DNA from: JAFDBW01 sp963825575
GTDB taxonomy: Bacteria > Desulfobacterota > Desulfuromonadia > Desulfuromonadales > BM103
DNA length: 64,000 nt
Assembly: GCA_963825575.1 (NCBI GenBank)
Contig: CAWGUB010000009.1
Location: 171,715-235,714, forward strand
Direction: 5' to 3'
The position numbers and the translations under genes were made by a program. Numbering within the stretch: position 1 is the stretch's first letter; each line of letters opens with the position of its first letter. Below are positions 9,801 to 18,068 of the stretch, piece after piece. Under the pieces are notes generated by a model. The model ran no database searches, was not told the DNA's origin, and saw only the letters and a program-made list of their open reading frames with translations.

Positions 9801-11532
9801 AGCGGGGTAACCGGTGACTGGAGCACGCATGCTGAGGATCATACGGCCAAGGTCACCTCGGCGACCGGTTGTGCCAGCTGTCACAGCGCAACGGTCGATT
9901 ATGCGGCCTTTGTCGATCCGGCCAACAACGTGAAGCATGACGACTGTTATGTCTGCCATGACAACAGGACCAAGCTGGCCAGTGCGGCAGCCGGTGATTG
10001 TCAGCCAGTGTCATAGCGGCGTAACGGGTGACTTAGCACTCACTATGACCCAGGATCACACCGGCAAGGTCACATCAGCAACCGGTTGTTCAGCTGTCAC
10101 AGCGCGACGGTCGATTACGCGAACTTTATCGATCTTGCCAATAACCTCAAGCATGACAGCTGTACCGTTTGTCATGACGCGTCAACGAATGCTCCTGTTG
10201 CCAGCGGCTGGTGATTGTAGCCAGTGTCACAGTGCGGTAACGGGCGACTTTACGACCCATATAAGCCAGGATCATACGACCGCGGTTACGCTGCAGGCTG
10301 AATGTACTGGTTGTCATGATGTCACTGTTGCTGCTCCGTTTACCGACGCAGCGGACGTCAAGAAACATGACAGCTGTACCAGCTGCCATAACGCAACAAC
10401 GAATGCTCCAGCAGCATCCGCTGGCAACTGTGCGCAGTGTCATACGCCTAACTACTTCGACAGCCATACGCATAGTCACACTGTGGCACTGGGGACAGGA
10501 GATCTGTCTAACGGCACGTCTTGTGGCGTCTGCCATGTCGTGTCGAACTGGACGCAAATTAATGGCACCGAGCACAATGTCGCCACCAACGGTGCCGGTT
10601 CCTGTGCGACCTGTCATAACAGCACCAGACGCAGAGGTTGTCAACGCCATCGACACCGGCGCTAATCCGACCAACTGCCTCGATTGCCATACGGACAAAA
10701 TGGCAGCTCATGGCAGCGTCGACCATGTGGCAAATAACCTGGTTACTTTGACCAGCCCGTGTACGGATTGTCACGACCCGGGTTCAGCCGCCAATGCGAC
10801 GGTTGAGGTCACCCATGGAAACAATTGCAACCTCTGTCACACCGCCAGCATCCCTGACCTGCAGACTGGTCTTTCGGCGGGCACCTGTGCCACCTGTCAC
10901 GGTGGCAACGTTCAAACCGCGCACCCGAACTGTACCACCTGCCACGGTGAGCCGCCATCAGGCACCACTGCTCCGAACAGAGACCGGGCTCACTCCGAGC
11001 ACGCCGTACTCGGCTTCGGTTCGGTCACCCCGAGTTGTGCCGCCTGCCACAATGGGGCAAACCATTACAACGGCAGCACCCAGGTCGAGTCATTTCGACC
11101 AGCTTCGAGCGATGAGAATGCACTGGCACACCAAGCTTCAGTAGCAGCACCTGCTCCAACACCCGTTGCCACGGTGGTCAGACTACGCCTATCTGGACGA
11201 CTGGTACGCTCGATGTCAACGCGCAGTGTACCTCCTGCCATGCTACGGACCACGGGCAGTACAACGGCTACTACTCTGGAGAGCATAGAAAACATGTACA
11301 AGAAGAAAATATGGCATGTGTGGAATGCCATAGCGTCTCGAAACTGGCGAATGGAAGTGGTGGAAATACGCACTTCAGTAACCTGCAGACGACGACTTTC
11401 GAACTTCATCCGGGACTAACCGTTGGCGGCTCCGACCTGTCCCCACCCAGAAACCTTAACTGGAACAACTCGAGCAATACATGTAATTTAAGGTGCCATG
11501 GCAAAAACCATGACAGTGGTGACAATTGGTAA
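6811..11532 (+). CDS. Giant multiheme c-type cytochrome (about 49 heme motifs) with N-terminal MopE-type repeats, frameshifted
   Basis: Overlapping plus-strand frames join into one roughly 1,570-residue exported protein. ATG 6811 has the ribosome site gaggag and a signal peptide (MKISKRFFVVLVCFSLLFLS). A pectin-lyase-like segment (SIQDAYNYASTTL, AVVLDGGWD) comes next. Three Asp-rich MopE-type metal-binding repeats follow: DRDGDGF...DDCNDN, PGAVEICDGLDNNCDG and DADGDGYY...DDCND. From about 7,550 to the end I count about 47 CxxCH motifs plus one CX4CH (CSNTRCH) and a final CX3CH-like CNLRCH. At least nine indels break the frame, but each break keeps the heme spacing when repaired. Such proteins act as periplasmic or outer-surface conduits in extracellular electron transfer. 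The MopE repeats may bind Cu or Ca. A truncated paralog begins at 12783. Confidence 0.85.
9776..10410 (+). repeat. Three tandem two/three-heme modules inside the giant cytochrome
   Basis: Units of about 210 bases start near 9776, 9990 and 10205. Each encodes a CSxCH/CSQCH site followed by S[GA]VTGD, EDHT or QDHT, TSATGC-type or TLQAEC-type residues, a second heme site, DPAN/LAN/DAADV, KH then a third heme site. The first two units are close at the nucleotide level, which points to recent internal duplication. A separate near-identical 57-base segment occurs at 8220-8278 and 10566-10623. Confidence 0.75.
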
Positions 11533-11546
11533 ACCAACTACAATCT

Positions 11547-11622
11547 TTGACGGCCTTGTCTGCAAGGCCGTCAACCTAACAAGCTCATGAAGAATGGCCC
11601 GTCCGCTCTGGACGGGCCATTC
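11547..11622 (+). terminator. Two terminator-like hairpins after the giant cytochrome
   Basis: The first hairpin (11547-11574) has a perfect 12-bp stem, arm ttgacggccttg with loop tctg, 15 bases after the stop codon. The second (11592-11622) has a 13-bp stem, arm gaatggcccgtcc with loop gctct. Neither has a long T-run directly after it, so termination strength is uncertain, but their position is right. The second hairpin recurs in inverted orientation at 12264-12294. Confidence 0.6.
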
Positions 11623-12294
11623 CAGATTGTTGTCAAACTCCGCACGTGATGCGGGTTTTTTTTCTGCCTGGCAGGTGGAGTTTCTGTGAAGCTTAGGGCG
11701 ACAGGTGGTTAATCTGTTGCCCTTTGCTATTGTATTCTGGAATTCAAAGGCAAAAGCAGAACCTCGGGGGTTGCGCCCCCCGACTGCGCCTTACTCTTTT
11801 GCTGGCCCAAAAGAGTAAGCAGAAAAGGGCCTGCGCTGCGCTGGGCATGTCTGGCACGTCAAGGCGGTAACCTCAAATCAGGTTGTTCATATTGATCGAG
11901 AGCCCAGGTTTCCCCCGCAGGTGACGAGGCTCTTGAGAGCCTCTCCTTTTGTGGAGGGTTGCAACGGTCATTATGTTTTCAGGCTTGTCCCCTGGAAGTC
12001 ACACTGCAAGGAAGGCCCCCTGTAACGGGCCGGCTTATTAAGCTCCGTCGTTATTGAATGTCTCAGAAATCCGGCAAAGGAGATGCCCTCCGCAAGGAGT
12101 AAAGGCGTTTTTGCTTACTTTTGTTGCCGCATGGACAAAAGTATGGCGTCTGGCGGGACGCGACCCGCCGGTTTTATCTTAAAGAATCAAGAAAGAGTGC
12201 AACACATTAACAATCTGTTGCACTTTCTATCATAAAGTCTGGCAGAACTTTGTCAGCAGACTGGAATGGCCCGTCCATAGCGAACGGGCCATTC
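11592..12294. repeat. Noncoding element with nested inverted repeats (MITE-like candidate)
   Basis: Outer arms: the hairpin unit gaatggcccgtc with the adjoining ccattccag-ttg-tg-caaa at 11592-11637 is found reverse-complemented at about 12250-12294. Inner arms: about 60 bases at 11770-11830 (gcgccttactcttttg and aaaagagtaagcagaaaagg) match the reverse complement of 12100-12165 (caaaagtaagcaaaaacgcc). The interior has no open frame of note. The architecture fits a miniature inverted-repeat element or a repeated intergenic unit. No transposase or target duplication was identified. Confidence 0.5.
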
Positions 12295-12315
12295 TTATAT
12301 GGCTGCCCCTTCTCC

Positions 12316-12325
12316 GTGATATCAC
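12316..12325. promoter_or_regulatory. Palindrome GTGATATCAC upstream of the second giant cytochrome
   Basis: A perfect 10-base palindrome identical to the one at 6477-6486. The surrounding bases (cc before; cata and then cttttctca after) also resemble the first site, and a shared ttttatgc-tc segment lies downstream of both. It may be a shared transcription-factor site retained when the cytochrome gene was duplicated. Confidence 0.4.
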
Positions 12326-12603
12326 CATAGACTTTTCTCAGCATCAAGCAAAACGACCATATGTTTTATGCTCGTCCCTCACGGCTGATCTATACCTGAC
12401 TATAAAAGTTTATCTCTTCTGTTTTTTTGGAGAAAGATTCTATATTAAATTCCGGATGCTTACTCTGCCGTTGCGAGAAGCCTGTGAGCTACACCCAGGA
12501 TAACTTCGTATTTTCAGATAGTTATGGCATTAATATTGCATTAAAACCCACTCATCACTTGAGCTGCCTTTTTGGAAGAATAACTTATAAAACATCGAAC
12601 AAA

Positions 12604-12698
12604 CTTTTCCGCAGAAGGCAACCCTGTAGAAATGCAGGAGCGCAAAACCTAGGGTCCCAAGTGGATCGCCTGGTTACCGAAGAGTTCATACTTCGGTA
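12604..12698 (+). promoter_or_regulatory. GEMM-type (c-di-GMP-I / cGAMP) riboswitch aptamer
   Basis: The core reads AAGGCAACC, then a 6-bp helix capped by a GAAA tetraloop (tgtaGAAAtgca), GGAGCGCAAA-CC, a second variable helix, and the closing CCTGGTTACCGAAG. These are the conserved pieces of the GEMM-I class: P1 strands, GNRA tetraloop, GCGCAAA joining region and GGTTACCG 3' strand. By eye the ligand-contacting position corresponding to Vc2 G20 appears to be G, which would favour c-di-GMP over the A found in cGAMP-type (GEMM-Ib) sensors; this assignment is tentative. A downstream terminator provides an expression platform, and the controlled gene is a giant multiheme cytochrome, as for known Geobacter GEMM targets. 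Confidence 0.85.
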
Positions 12699-12724
12699 TT
12701 CTCTGGGGGTGGGGATGAAACACA

Positions 12725-12757
12725 ACCACCTTCGTACCGAAGGTGGTGTTTTGTTTT
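12725..12757 (+). terminator. Riboswitch expression-platform terminator
   Basis: A perfect 10-bp stem (accaccttcg / cgaaggtggt) with a 3-base loop is followed by TTTTGTTTT, 25 bases before the GTG start. The segment cttcggta (12691-12698) can pair either with taccgaag of the aptamer 3' strand (12675-12682) or with taccgaag inside this terminator (12735-12742). A ligand-bound aptamer would free cttcggta to disrupt the terminator, predicting an ON switch. Confidence 0.85.
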
Positions 12758-12782
12758 GAGTGAATCTACGGGGAGTGATGGC

Positions 12783-13910
12783 GTGAAAATTTATCAAAGG
12801 TTCTTATTGGTTTTAACATGTTTCTGCATGCTGTTTCTTTCCTTTGCCAAGGACGAATCCCTGGCAGCATGCACTTCCGAGCCGGTTTCGGTAAAGGTCG
12901 CAGGGCATTCCTACACTTCAACATCCATTCAGGATGCGTATAATTATGCCAGTAATACTCTGGGCTGGTCCAGCTTTACGCTTCTGCTTGCGGGAGAAAT
13001 CTTCACTGAGAACTTGACTCCTCAACGGCGGCGCCGTAATTCTCGATGGTGGCTACGACAGCTCTTTTACAAGCAAGACCTCGACCTCAAGTGTGCTCGG
13101 CACCATCACCATCTCGACCGGTTCACTCATCGTGGCAGCGGGGCACGGAGGCTTGCAGTGGTGTCAACCGACCAATGTGCTTTTGACCGCGACGCGGACG
13201 GTTACACCTCGCACCGGCTCCTGCACGGGCACTGCTGACGACTGCAATGATAATGATTTCGACATCAATCCCGGATGCCATTGAAGTTTGCGATGGCATT
13301 GATAATAACTGCAACGGCCAGATTGATGAAGGGGCGATCGGGATCGACGCTGACGGCGACGGCTATTACGCGATCGGCTCATGCGGCACCAGCGGAGACG
13401 ACTGTAATGACAACATGCCAGCATCAACCCCGGCGCGGTGGAGATTGCCTACGACGGCATTGACCAGGACTGTAACGGACGGACCTGCGGTTTGCCGAGG
13501 ACAATCTTCCCAATGAGAGCAACTGCGGCACTGCCATGGCATCCTGCCGAGCGAATGGGACGATGTGCATGCCGCATTCCGGCACCGAACACAACCTGCG
13601 CCGCTTGTCACGCAGCACCGGTGAGCAATATCTTGTCCGGTCACTACGGGAAAACGGTTCGAACCACCGCTCGGCAACAATATGACCGCCGGTGCAAATC
13701 ATCGTCTGCAACTCCTGCCATGACCAGATCAGTGAGGAACATAATTTCGGCGACAATGCGTCATGTCCAAGGTCTTCGCTGCCTGGGCAAACAACACCCT
13801 GAGCTGCGACACCTGTCACGAAAACCAGGCAGCGTATCATCAATCGGCCCATGACAACCGGGTCATTACGGCGATTTGTGCCGACTGTCATACCAGCGAT
13901 ACGAGCATTA
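12783..13910 (+). CDS. Giant multiheme cytochrome paralog, 3' end lost at the contig joint, frameshifted
   Basis: GTG 12783 (ribosome site ggggagtg) opens VKIYQRFLLVLTCFCMLFLS, a signal peptide closely matching the first giant cytochrome, followed by the same SIQDAYNYASNTL segment. An ATG at 12778 stops after two codons, so GTG is the start. Through several indels one can read the MopE-type repeats (EVCDGIDNNCNGQIDEG, DADGDGYYAIG, DDCND). Heme sites CGTCH (after repair), CAACH, CNSCH, CDTCH and CADCH follow. The match to the 6.8 kb gene continues to about 13,900, where unrelated sequence begins. Only about 370 of an expected 1,500 or so residues are present. Expression is probably set by the GEMM riboswitch just upstream. 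Confidence 0.8.
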
Positions 13911-13930
13911 TCGGGCAGCCGGGCAGGCCG
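13905..13930. other. Chimeric joint between two unrelated sequences
   Basis: To the left, a plus-strand cytochrome frame runs up to the CADCH heme site and about eight residues beyond. To the right, a minus-strand kinase/beta-propeller gene loses its C-terminus at the same place: the WNSDGTIFYTTGNTGILK strand is followed by nonsense and a stop. GC content and gene repertoire also change here. Two genes truncated tail-to-tail at one point, with no mobile element or direct repeat, indicate misassembly more than recombination. Confidence 0.85.
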
Positions 13931-15304
13931 ACGATTTCAATATTCCCGTATTGCCGGTGGTGTAGAAGATGGTGCCGTCGCTGTTCCACACGGCGGTTCC
14001 GACATTGGCGGGGGAGGTGTTGCCGCTCACCCTGGCCAGGATCGACGACTGGCCTCCGCTGCGGTCGATCTTTTTCAGTTCTTGCGCGTTGGCGAAACCG
14101 ATCCATTCGCTGTCCGGCGACCAGAAGGGGATGTGGGCGCCCTCGGTGCCGGTCAACGGGCGCGCCACCATGGAGGCCAGGTCGCGCACCCATAGCTTGT
14201 TTTCGCTGACGTACAGCAGGTACTGGCCGTCGGGGGAGATCTGGGGCGCAAAGCCGAGGCTGGTCGACACGTCGCCGACATCCATCGGGATGCTGAATTT
14301 TCGCAGCGGCAGCGGGTTATCTTCACCGGTGGGCATGAGGAAGTACATGGCGGCCATCGCGGCGACCACCAGCGCTCCGGTCACGGCCCACTGCATCCAC
14401 GGGTTGCGCTTGAGCAGCGGCTTCCCCTCCCGTTTCCCCGGTGTCCCCGGAGATGACCTCCTGCAGGATGATCCGCGCGTCGCCGATATCGCGAAGCCGC
14501 TGCTTCGGATCGCGCTGCAGGCAGCGGCCGATCAGCTTCTTGACCGGCCGCGGCAAGTCGCTCGGCAGATCATCAAGGTTGATCTGCGCCTGCAGCACCG
14601 AAGCCAGGGTGTCGCTCACCGTCTCGCCGGCGAACAGCTTCCGCCCGCCCAGCATCTCGACCACGACCACGCCAAAGGCCCAGATGTCGGCTCGCTTGTC
14701 CACCTCGGTGCCGCGCGCCTGCTCGGGGCTCATGTACGCCGCGGTTCCCAGGATGACGTTGCCCATGGTCATGTTCGCCGTCAGCGTGGGGCTCATGGCC
14801 GGGTCGATCGCCGCTGCCTGTCGGATCGTCGGCCAGCGCCTTGGCCAGCCCGAAGTCCAGCACCTTCACGTGGCCATCTTCGTTGATCTTGATGTTGGCG
14901 GGCTTCAGGTCGCGGTGGACGATGCCCTTCTCGTGCGCGGCCTCAATGGCCTCGGCCAGTTCCAGCGCGACGCGCAATCCCTCTTCCACCGGACAGCGGT
15001 CCGCCGGCCAACGTTCGGACAGGTCCGGCCCGGTGACCAGCTCCATGGCCAGGGCGTAGCGGTCGCCCTCGGATTCCAGTCCGTAGATGCCCGCGATCCC
15101 GTGGTGATTCAGCGCGGCCAGCACCTGCGCCTCGCGCCGGAAACGGGCCAGGCGTTCGGGATCCTGGGCCACCGTGTCGGGCAGCATCTTCAGCGCCACG
15201 TCGCGGTTCAGTTTGCTGTCGGTGGCGCGGAAGACCTCACCCATGCCGCCGGCGCCGATCTTTTCGGTGACCTTGTAGTGGGCGAACGAGCGGCAGGATG
15301 TCAT
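13908..15304 (-). CDS. Ser/Thr protein kinase with membrane segment and WD40/PD40-type beta-propeller, C-terminus lost, frameshifted
   Basis: ATG 15304 (ribosome site aggag upstream) begins MTSCRSFAHYKVTEKIGAGG. The kinase domain shows the glycine loop GAGGMGEVF, VALK lysine, HRDLKPANI catalytic loop, DFGLAKAL, and APE-equivalent GTAAYMSPEQARG. The region up to about 14,420 ends the kinase lobe. A transmembrane helix (AVTGALVVAAMAAMYFLM) leads to an extracytoplasmic beta-propeller with PD40-type strands SPDGQYLLYVSENKLWVRDL, SPDSEWIGFAN and NSDGTIFYTT. Indels near 14,420 and 14,790 break the frame. Only about three propeller strands remain before the joint. The architecture is the PknB-type sensor kinase common in FCB and Acidobacteria-like genomes. 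Confidence 0.85.
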
Positions 15305-15667
15305 CGGGGACTCCTGTGGGCAGCGTGATCTGCTATGATTCAGGATTCGTAGATTCTGGATATCATAATCGAAAATGGACAAGTTTGCTCCCCATAGTTT
15401 GAATGGGCCCCCGGAGGCCCCTAGGAGAGGTCTCACATGCTGGTTGACGGATTGGTCAAAAAATCATATCTTCATACCCTTTAACGAGTTCAGGCGTCCA
15501 CGGCCCCGCGCACTGGGCCGGGTGTGGATCATCCGGAATCCGGATAAATTGTGTGTGGGGCCGGCGCGCGATCGGAAGCTTATCGCCTGGGCGACCCAAG
15601 AGCGATTTACGTCCCCCCTTTCTCGACGAATGGCTGGCGGGATTTCTGACGGAGGTACAACCAACCC
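15305..15667. other. Intergenic region, promoters only
   Basis: About 360 bases separate the divergent kinase and a small membrane-protein gene. An open frame exists but has low-complexity content and no ribosome site. A short GC-rich hairpin (gggccccc/ggcccc, about 15403-15420) is visible. No RNA gene was recognised. Confidence 0.45.
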
Positions 15668-15919
15668 ATGCTACTCATCCTGCGTTTGTTGATGTTCGCG
15701 GTCCTGGCCCTCGTTCTGTGGAAGGTCGTGGTGCTCGTACTGCGGTTCGCCAAAAAACCGAAATTTGATTTAAAGTGCACAACCTGCCGTCACTGCGAAA
15801 TAATCGACCAGGACGGGGTGATGTGCCGCTTCGGCGATTCTGTCACCTTGAAGACCCTGGCCCACGTCAACATGTGCCAGGATTTCGAAATCGATGCGCG
15901 GCCCTCGCGGCAGCGCTGA
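15668..15919 (+). CDS. Small membrane protein with a four-cysteine cytoplasmic cluster
   Basis: An 83-residue protein with ribosome site cggaggt before ATG 15668. An N-terminal transmembrane helix (LLMFAVLALVLWKVVVLVL) is followed by basic residues and a compact Cys cluster: CTTC, C, then C near the end (KCTTCRHCEIIDQDGVMC and MCQDFEI). The five or six cysteines could bind Zn or an Fe-S cluster, or respond to redox. No family is recognised. The gene is unbroken. The open frame, ribosome site and amphipathic order make it likely real. Confidence 0.6.
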   Translation: MLLILRLLMFAVLALVLWKVVVLVLRFAKKPKFDLKCTTCRHCEIIDQDGVMCRFGDSVTLKTLAHVNMCQDFEIDARPSRQR

Positions 15920-16160
15920 AGCGCTCTCAGGAAGATAAGGGCGAGACAACGCGTTTCACGCAGGAGGGTCCCATTTACACGCTCAGTTACCTCGGCAACC
16001 ACATCCCCTGCCAATGGGTTTTCCTGATCCTGATGGCGCCCATCGGCTTAATTCCCTCTCACCGGCCGGCTGCTCAGGAAATGAGTCGTCCGGGAATCTG
16101 ATTTCAAATATTTCTTGTAACCCTCGGACTGCTGCCGGGTATTCCAGGCAGGAGGCAACC

Positions 16161-16667
16161 ATGGACCAATTCGAAACCCTCTATCGACAGCATGCATCGG
16201 CGGTTTTCCGGTTCGCCTGGGGACTGTGCGGCAATCGCAGCTGTGCCGAAGATCTCGTTTCGGAAACCTTCGTGCGCCTTCTGACGAAAGCCCCGCGCAT
16301 CAGGACCCGGACTGCCCTGGCCTATCTGCTGGCGGTGGCCCGCAATACCTACCTCAAGGGACAGCGTCGGCAAGGCCGCGAGGTGGAGTTGCCGGACGAT
16401 ATCACCGGCCCGGATACCGATCCTGGCGGCCGGATCGACGACCGGGCCCGCCTGGAAACGGTCATCGCGGCACTCGGCGATTTGCCCGAGGGGGAAAGGG
16501 CGGCCCTGCTGCTGCGCATCGATCACGAATTACCCTACGAGGAGATTGCCGCGGCCCTGGCCATTTCCGTCGGGGCGGCCAAGGTCCGGGTGCACCGGGC
16601 GCGGCTCAGGTTGGCCCGAGCACTGGAGAAAGCGGGAGATAATCATGAAAACCGAAATTACGCGTGA
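16161..16667 (+). CDS. ECF-type RNA polymerase sigma factor
   Basis: ATG 16161 follows the ribosome site caggagg; the frame is open upstream but this start fits the family length (168 residues). Region 2 reads YRQHASAVFRFAWGLCGNRS with the conserved AEDLVSETFVRLL. Region 4 reads LPEGERAALLLRIDHELPYEEIAAALAISVGAAKVRVHRAR, a sigma-70 region 4.2 helix-turn-helix. The product should direct RNA polymerase to a stress or envelope regulon. It overlaps the next gene by 23 bases, as is usual for a sigma/anti-sigma pair, so translation is likely coupled. Confidence 0.9.
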   Translation: MDQFETLYRQHASAVFRFAWGLCGNRSCAEDLVSETFVRLLTKAPRIRTRTALAYLLAVARNTYLKGQRRQGREVELPDDITGPDTDPGGRIDDRARLETVIAALGDLPEGERAALLLRIDHELPYEEIAAALAISVGAAKVRVHRARLRLARALEKAGDNHENRNYA

Positions 16668-16979
16668 CGTGGTGAGCGATCTGTGGCCCCTCTACCGTGC
16701 AGGTGAAGCCAGCCGGGACAGCAAGGCCCTGGTCGACGAATTCCTGGCCGAGGACCCGGATTCGCCTCGACCCTCCACAAGAGCGGAGAACTGGGCGTCG
16801 CGATGCCCCCGTTCCGGCTTTCGCCCGAGGCCGAGCGCCGCCTGCTGGACGACGCCCGCGGCCGCGCCCGGAACAAACTGATGGTGATTGGCATGAGCAT
16901 CGGTCTTGCGGCCCTTGTCATCTTGATCGTCCTGGGCGGCGCCCTCATGCTGGGCTTGCGTTCTTTCGGCCAGGGATGA
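16645..16979 (+). CDS. Putative membrane anti-sigma factor, frameshifted
   Basis: ATG 16645, inside the sigma gene and with the ribosome site cgggag, begins MKTEITRDVVSDLWPLYRAG. This start (D-L-x-x-Y-x-x-G-E followed by a short helix) matches the N-terminus of many zinc-less anti-sigma factors. One indel near 16770 must be repaired, after which the chain continues through PPFRLSPEAERRLLDDARG to a C-terminal transmembrane helix (MSIGLAALVILIVLGGALML) and stops at 16979. The product (about 110 residues) should hold the upstream ECF sigma factor at the membrane. The start and the overlap support the pairing. Confidence 0.75.
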
Positions 16980-17082
16980 TACCGGGCCGTTTTCTTTTGG
17001 AGTTGTAATTGAATGAGGATATCGGGTTAAATGGACCGTGGGCGAATGACTTCCGGGGGAAGTGAACCAGGGAGGACGACCC

Positions 17083-17577
17083 ATGCACAAAGCCCTGATC
17101 GCGGTCTTCGTGGCCAACCTCATCCTGACGGCCGTATCGCTGGCGGTCATGCCCGACCAGGTGGCCATCCATTTCGGCGGCGGCGGCCTGCCCGATTCCT
17201 GGGCCTCCAAGGAATTCAACGCCGCCGTGTTTCTGGTCCTGGAAGCGCCCTTCTTCCTGATGTTCTATTTCGCTTCGAGCATGACCCTCGGTATCTCCAG
17301 AAAATTCCTGAACGTGCCCAACAAGGACTACTGGCTGCAGGAGGAAAACCAGGCCCTTTTCCAGCAGAAATTCGGCCGCTTCATGGCCGAGTTCGGGGTG
17401 GCGATCTTCGTCTTTTTTTTCTGCATCAGCCTGCTGGCCCTGCAGGCCAACCTGAGCGATCCGGTCAAGCTGGATGAGAAGGTGTTCCTGATCGTGTTCG
17501 TCCTCTACATCCTTTACACCCTGGTGTGGCTGGTGCGTCTGGTGCAGGGATTGAGGATGCCAGCCCAGCGGGCTTGA
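17083..17577 (+). CDS. DUF1648-like integral membrane protein
   Basis: ATG 17083 with ribosome site gggagg is chosen over an upstream in-frame GTG. The 164-residue product has a first helix (LIAVFVANLILTAVSLAVM) and the DUF1648 signature (MPDQVAIHFGGGGLPDSWAS). Three further helices follow, the last being VFLIVFVLYILYTLVWLV. Members often sit with regulators and are of unknown function. The preceding ECF pair ends 103 bases upstream in the same direction, so it may be part of that regulon. Confidence 0.7.
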   Translation: MHKALIAVFVANLILTAVSLAVMPDQVAIHFGGGGLPDSWASKEFNAAVFLVLEAPFFLMFYFASSMTLGISRKFLNVPNKDYWLQEENQALFQQKFGRFMAEFGVAIFVFFFCISLLALQANLSDPVKLDEKVFLIVFVLYILYTLVWLVRLVQGLRMPAQRA

Positions 17578-17635
17578 CGCTGGTCGATTTTCCCTATTTG
17601 CTTACCTTGTCTGTCTGCACAGGGGGAGGTTGATC

Positions 17636-18052
17636 ATGTCTTATGGAATTCATCTCATTAGCGTTCACGGTATTATCGGGAAGAGCGAATACGTATCCTA
17701 CGATATGGATAACAACGGCGTACGAACGGAAATCACCCGCTACCCCTTTGATCCCCAAGCTGTTCCCACCGATTTGAACGACATCATCGAAGAAGGATTC
17801 ACCCGCGGCCGGAACCACGTGATCCTGGACATGGGCAACATTCCCTGGATCAACTCGAAGGGTTTTGGCACCCTGGTCATGCTATTTCACGCAGTGAAGG
17901 GGCAGGGTGGGGCCCTGGTTCTGGCCAGGCCGACGCCCGATGTTCTAGAGATGATCTTGTCGGCCGGCCATGACAAGGTTTTCCAGATTTTCGGATCGGT
18001 CCACGAGGCCTGGGGCTATTTGCAGGCCCTGTCCGTGTCCGGGACGGATTGA
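17636..18052 (+). CDS. STAS-domain protein (anti-anti-sigma factor-like)
   Basis: ATG 17636 has a strong ribosome site (gggggaggt). The 138-residue protein has a STAS fold: two N-terminal strands, TDLNDIIEEGFTRG, HVILDMGNIPWINSKGFGTL, where the Ser of INSKG is the usual phosphorylation site, and LVLARPTPDVLEMILSAGHDKVF. Such proteins bind anti-sigma kinases or form partner-switching modules in the cytoplasm. No RsbW-like kinase is adjacent, so the partner must lie elsewhere or be one of the Ser/Thr kinases here. The open frame is intact. Confidence 0.85.
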   Translation: MSYGIHLISVHGIIGKSEYVSYDMDNNGVRTEITRYPFDPQAVPTDLNDIIEEGFTRGRNHVILDMGNIPWINSKGFGTLVMLFHAVKGQGGALVLARPTPDVLEMILSAGHDKVFQIFGSVHEAWGYLQALSVSGTD

Positions 18053-18068
18053 TCCATATACGGCAACC

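Noticed and set aside
12427..12759. Open frame of 110 codons before the second giant cytochrome
   Set aside because: It lies over the GEMM riboswitch and terminator, and its translation has no protein-like features.
13900..13935. Horizontal transfer breakpoint with an integrase or att site
   Set aside because: No integrase, tRNA or direct repeat nearby, and both flanking genes are truncated; misassembly fits better.
15375..15692. Open frame overlapping the start of the small membrane protein
   Set aside because: Low-complexity Arg/Pro/Ser content, no ribosome site; the membrane-protein frame has both.
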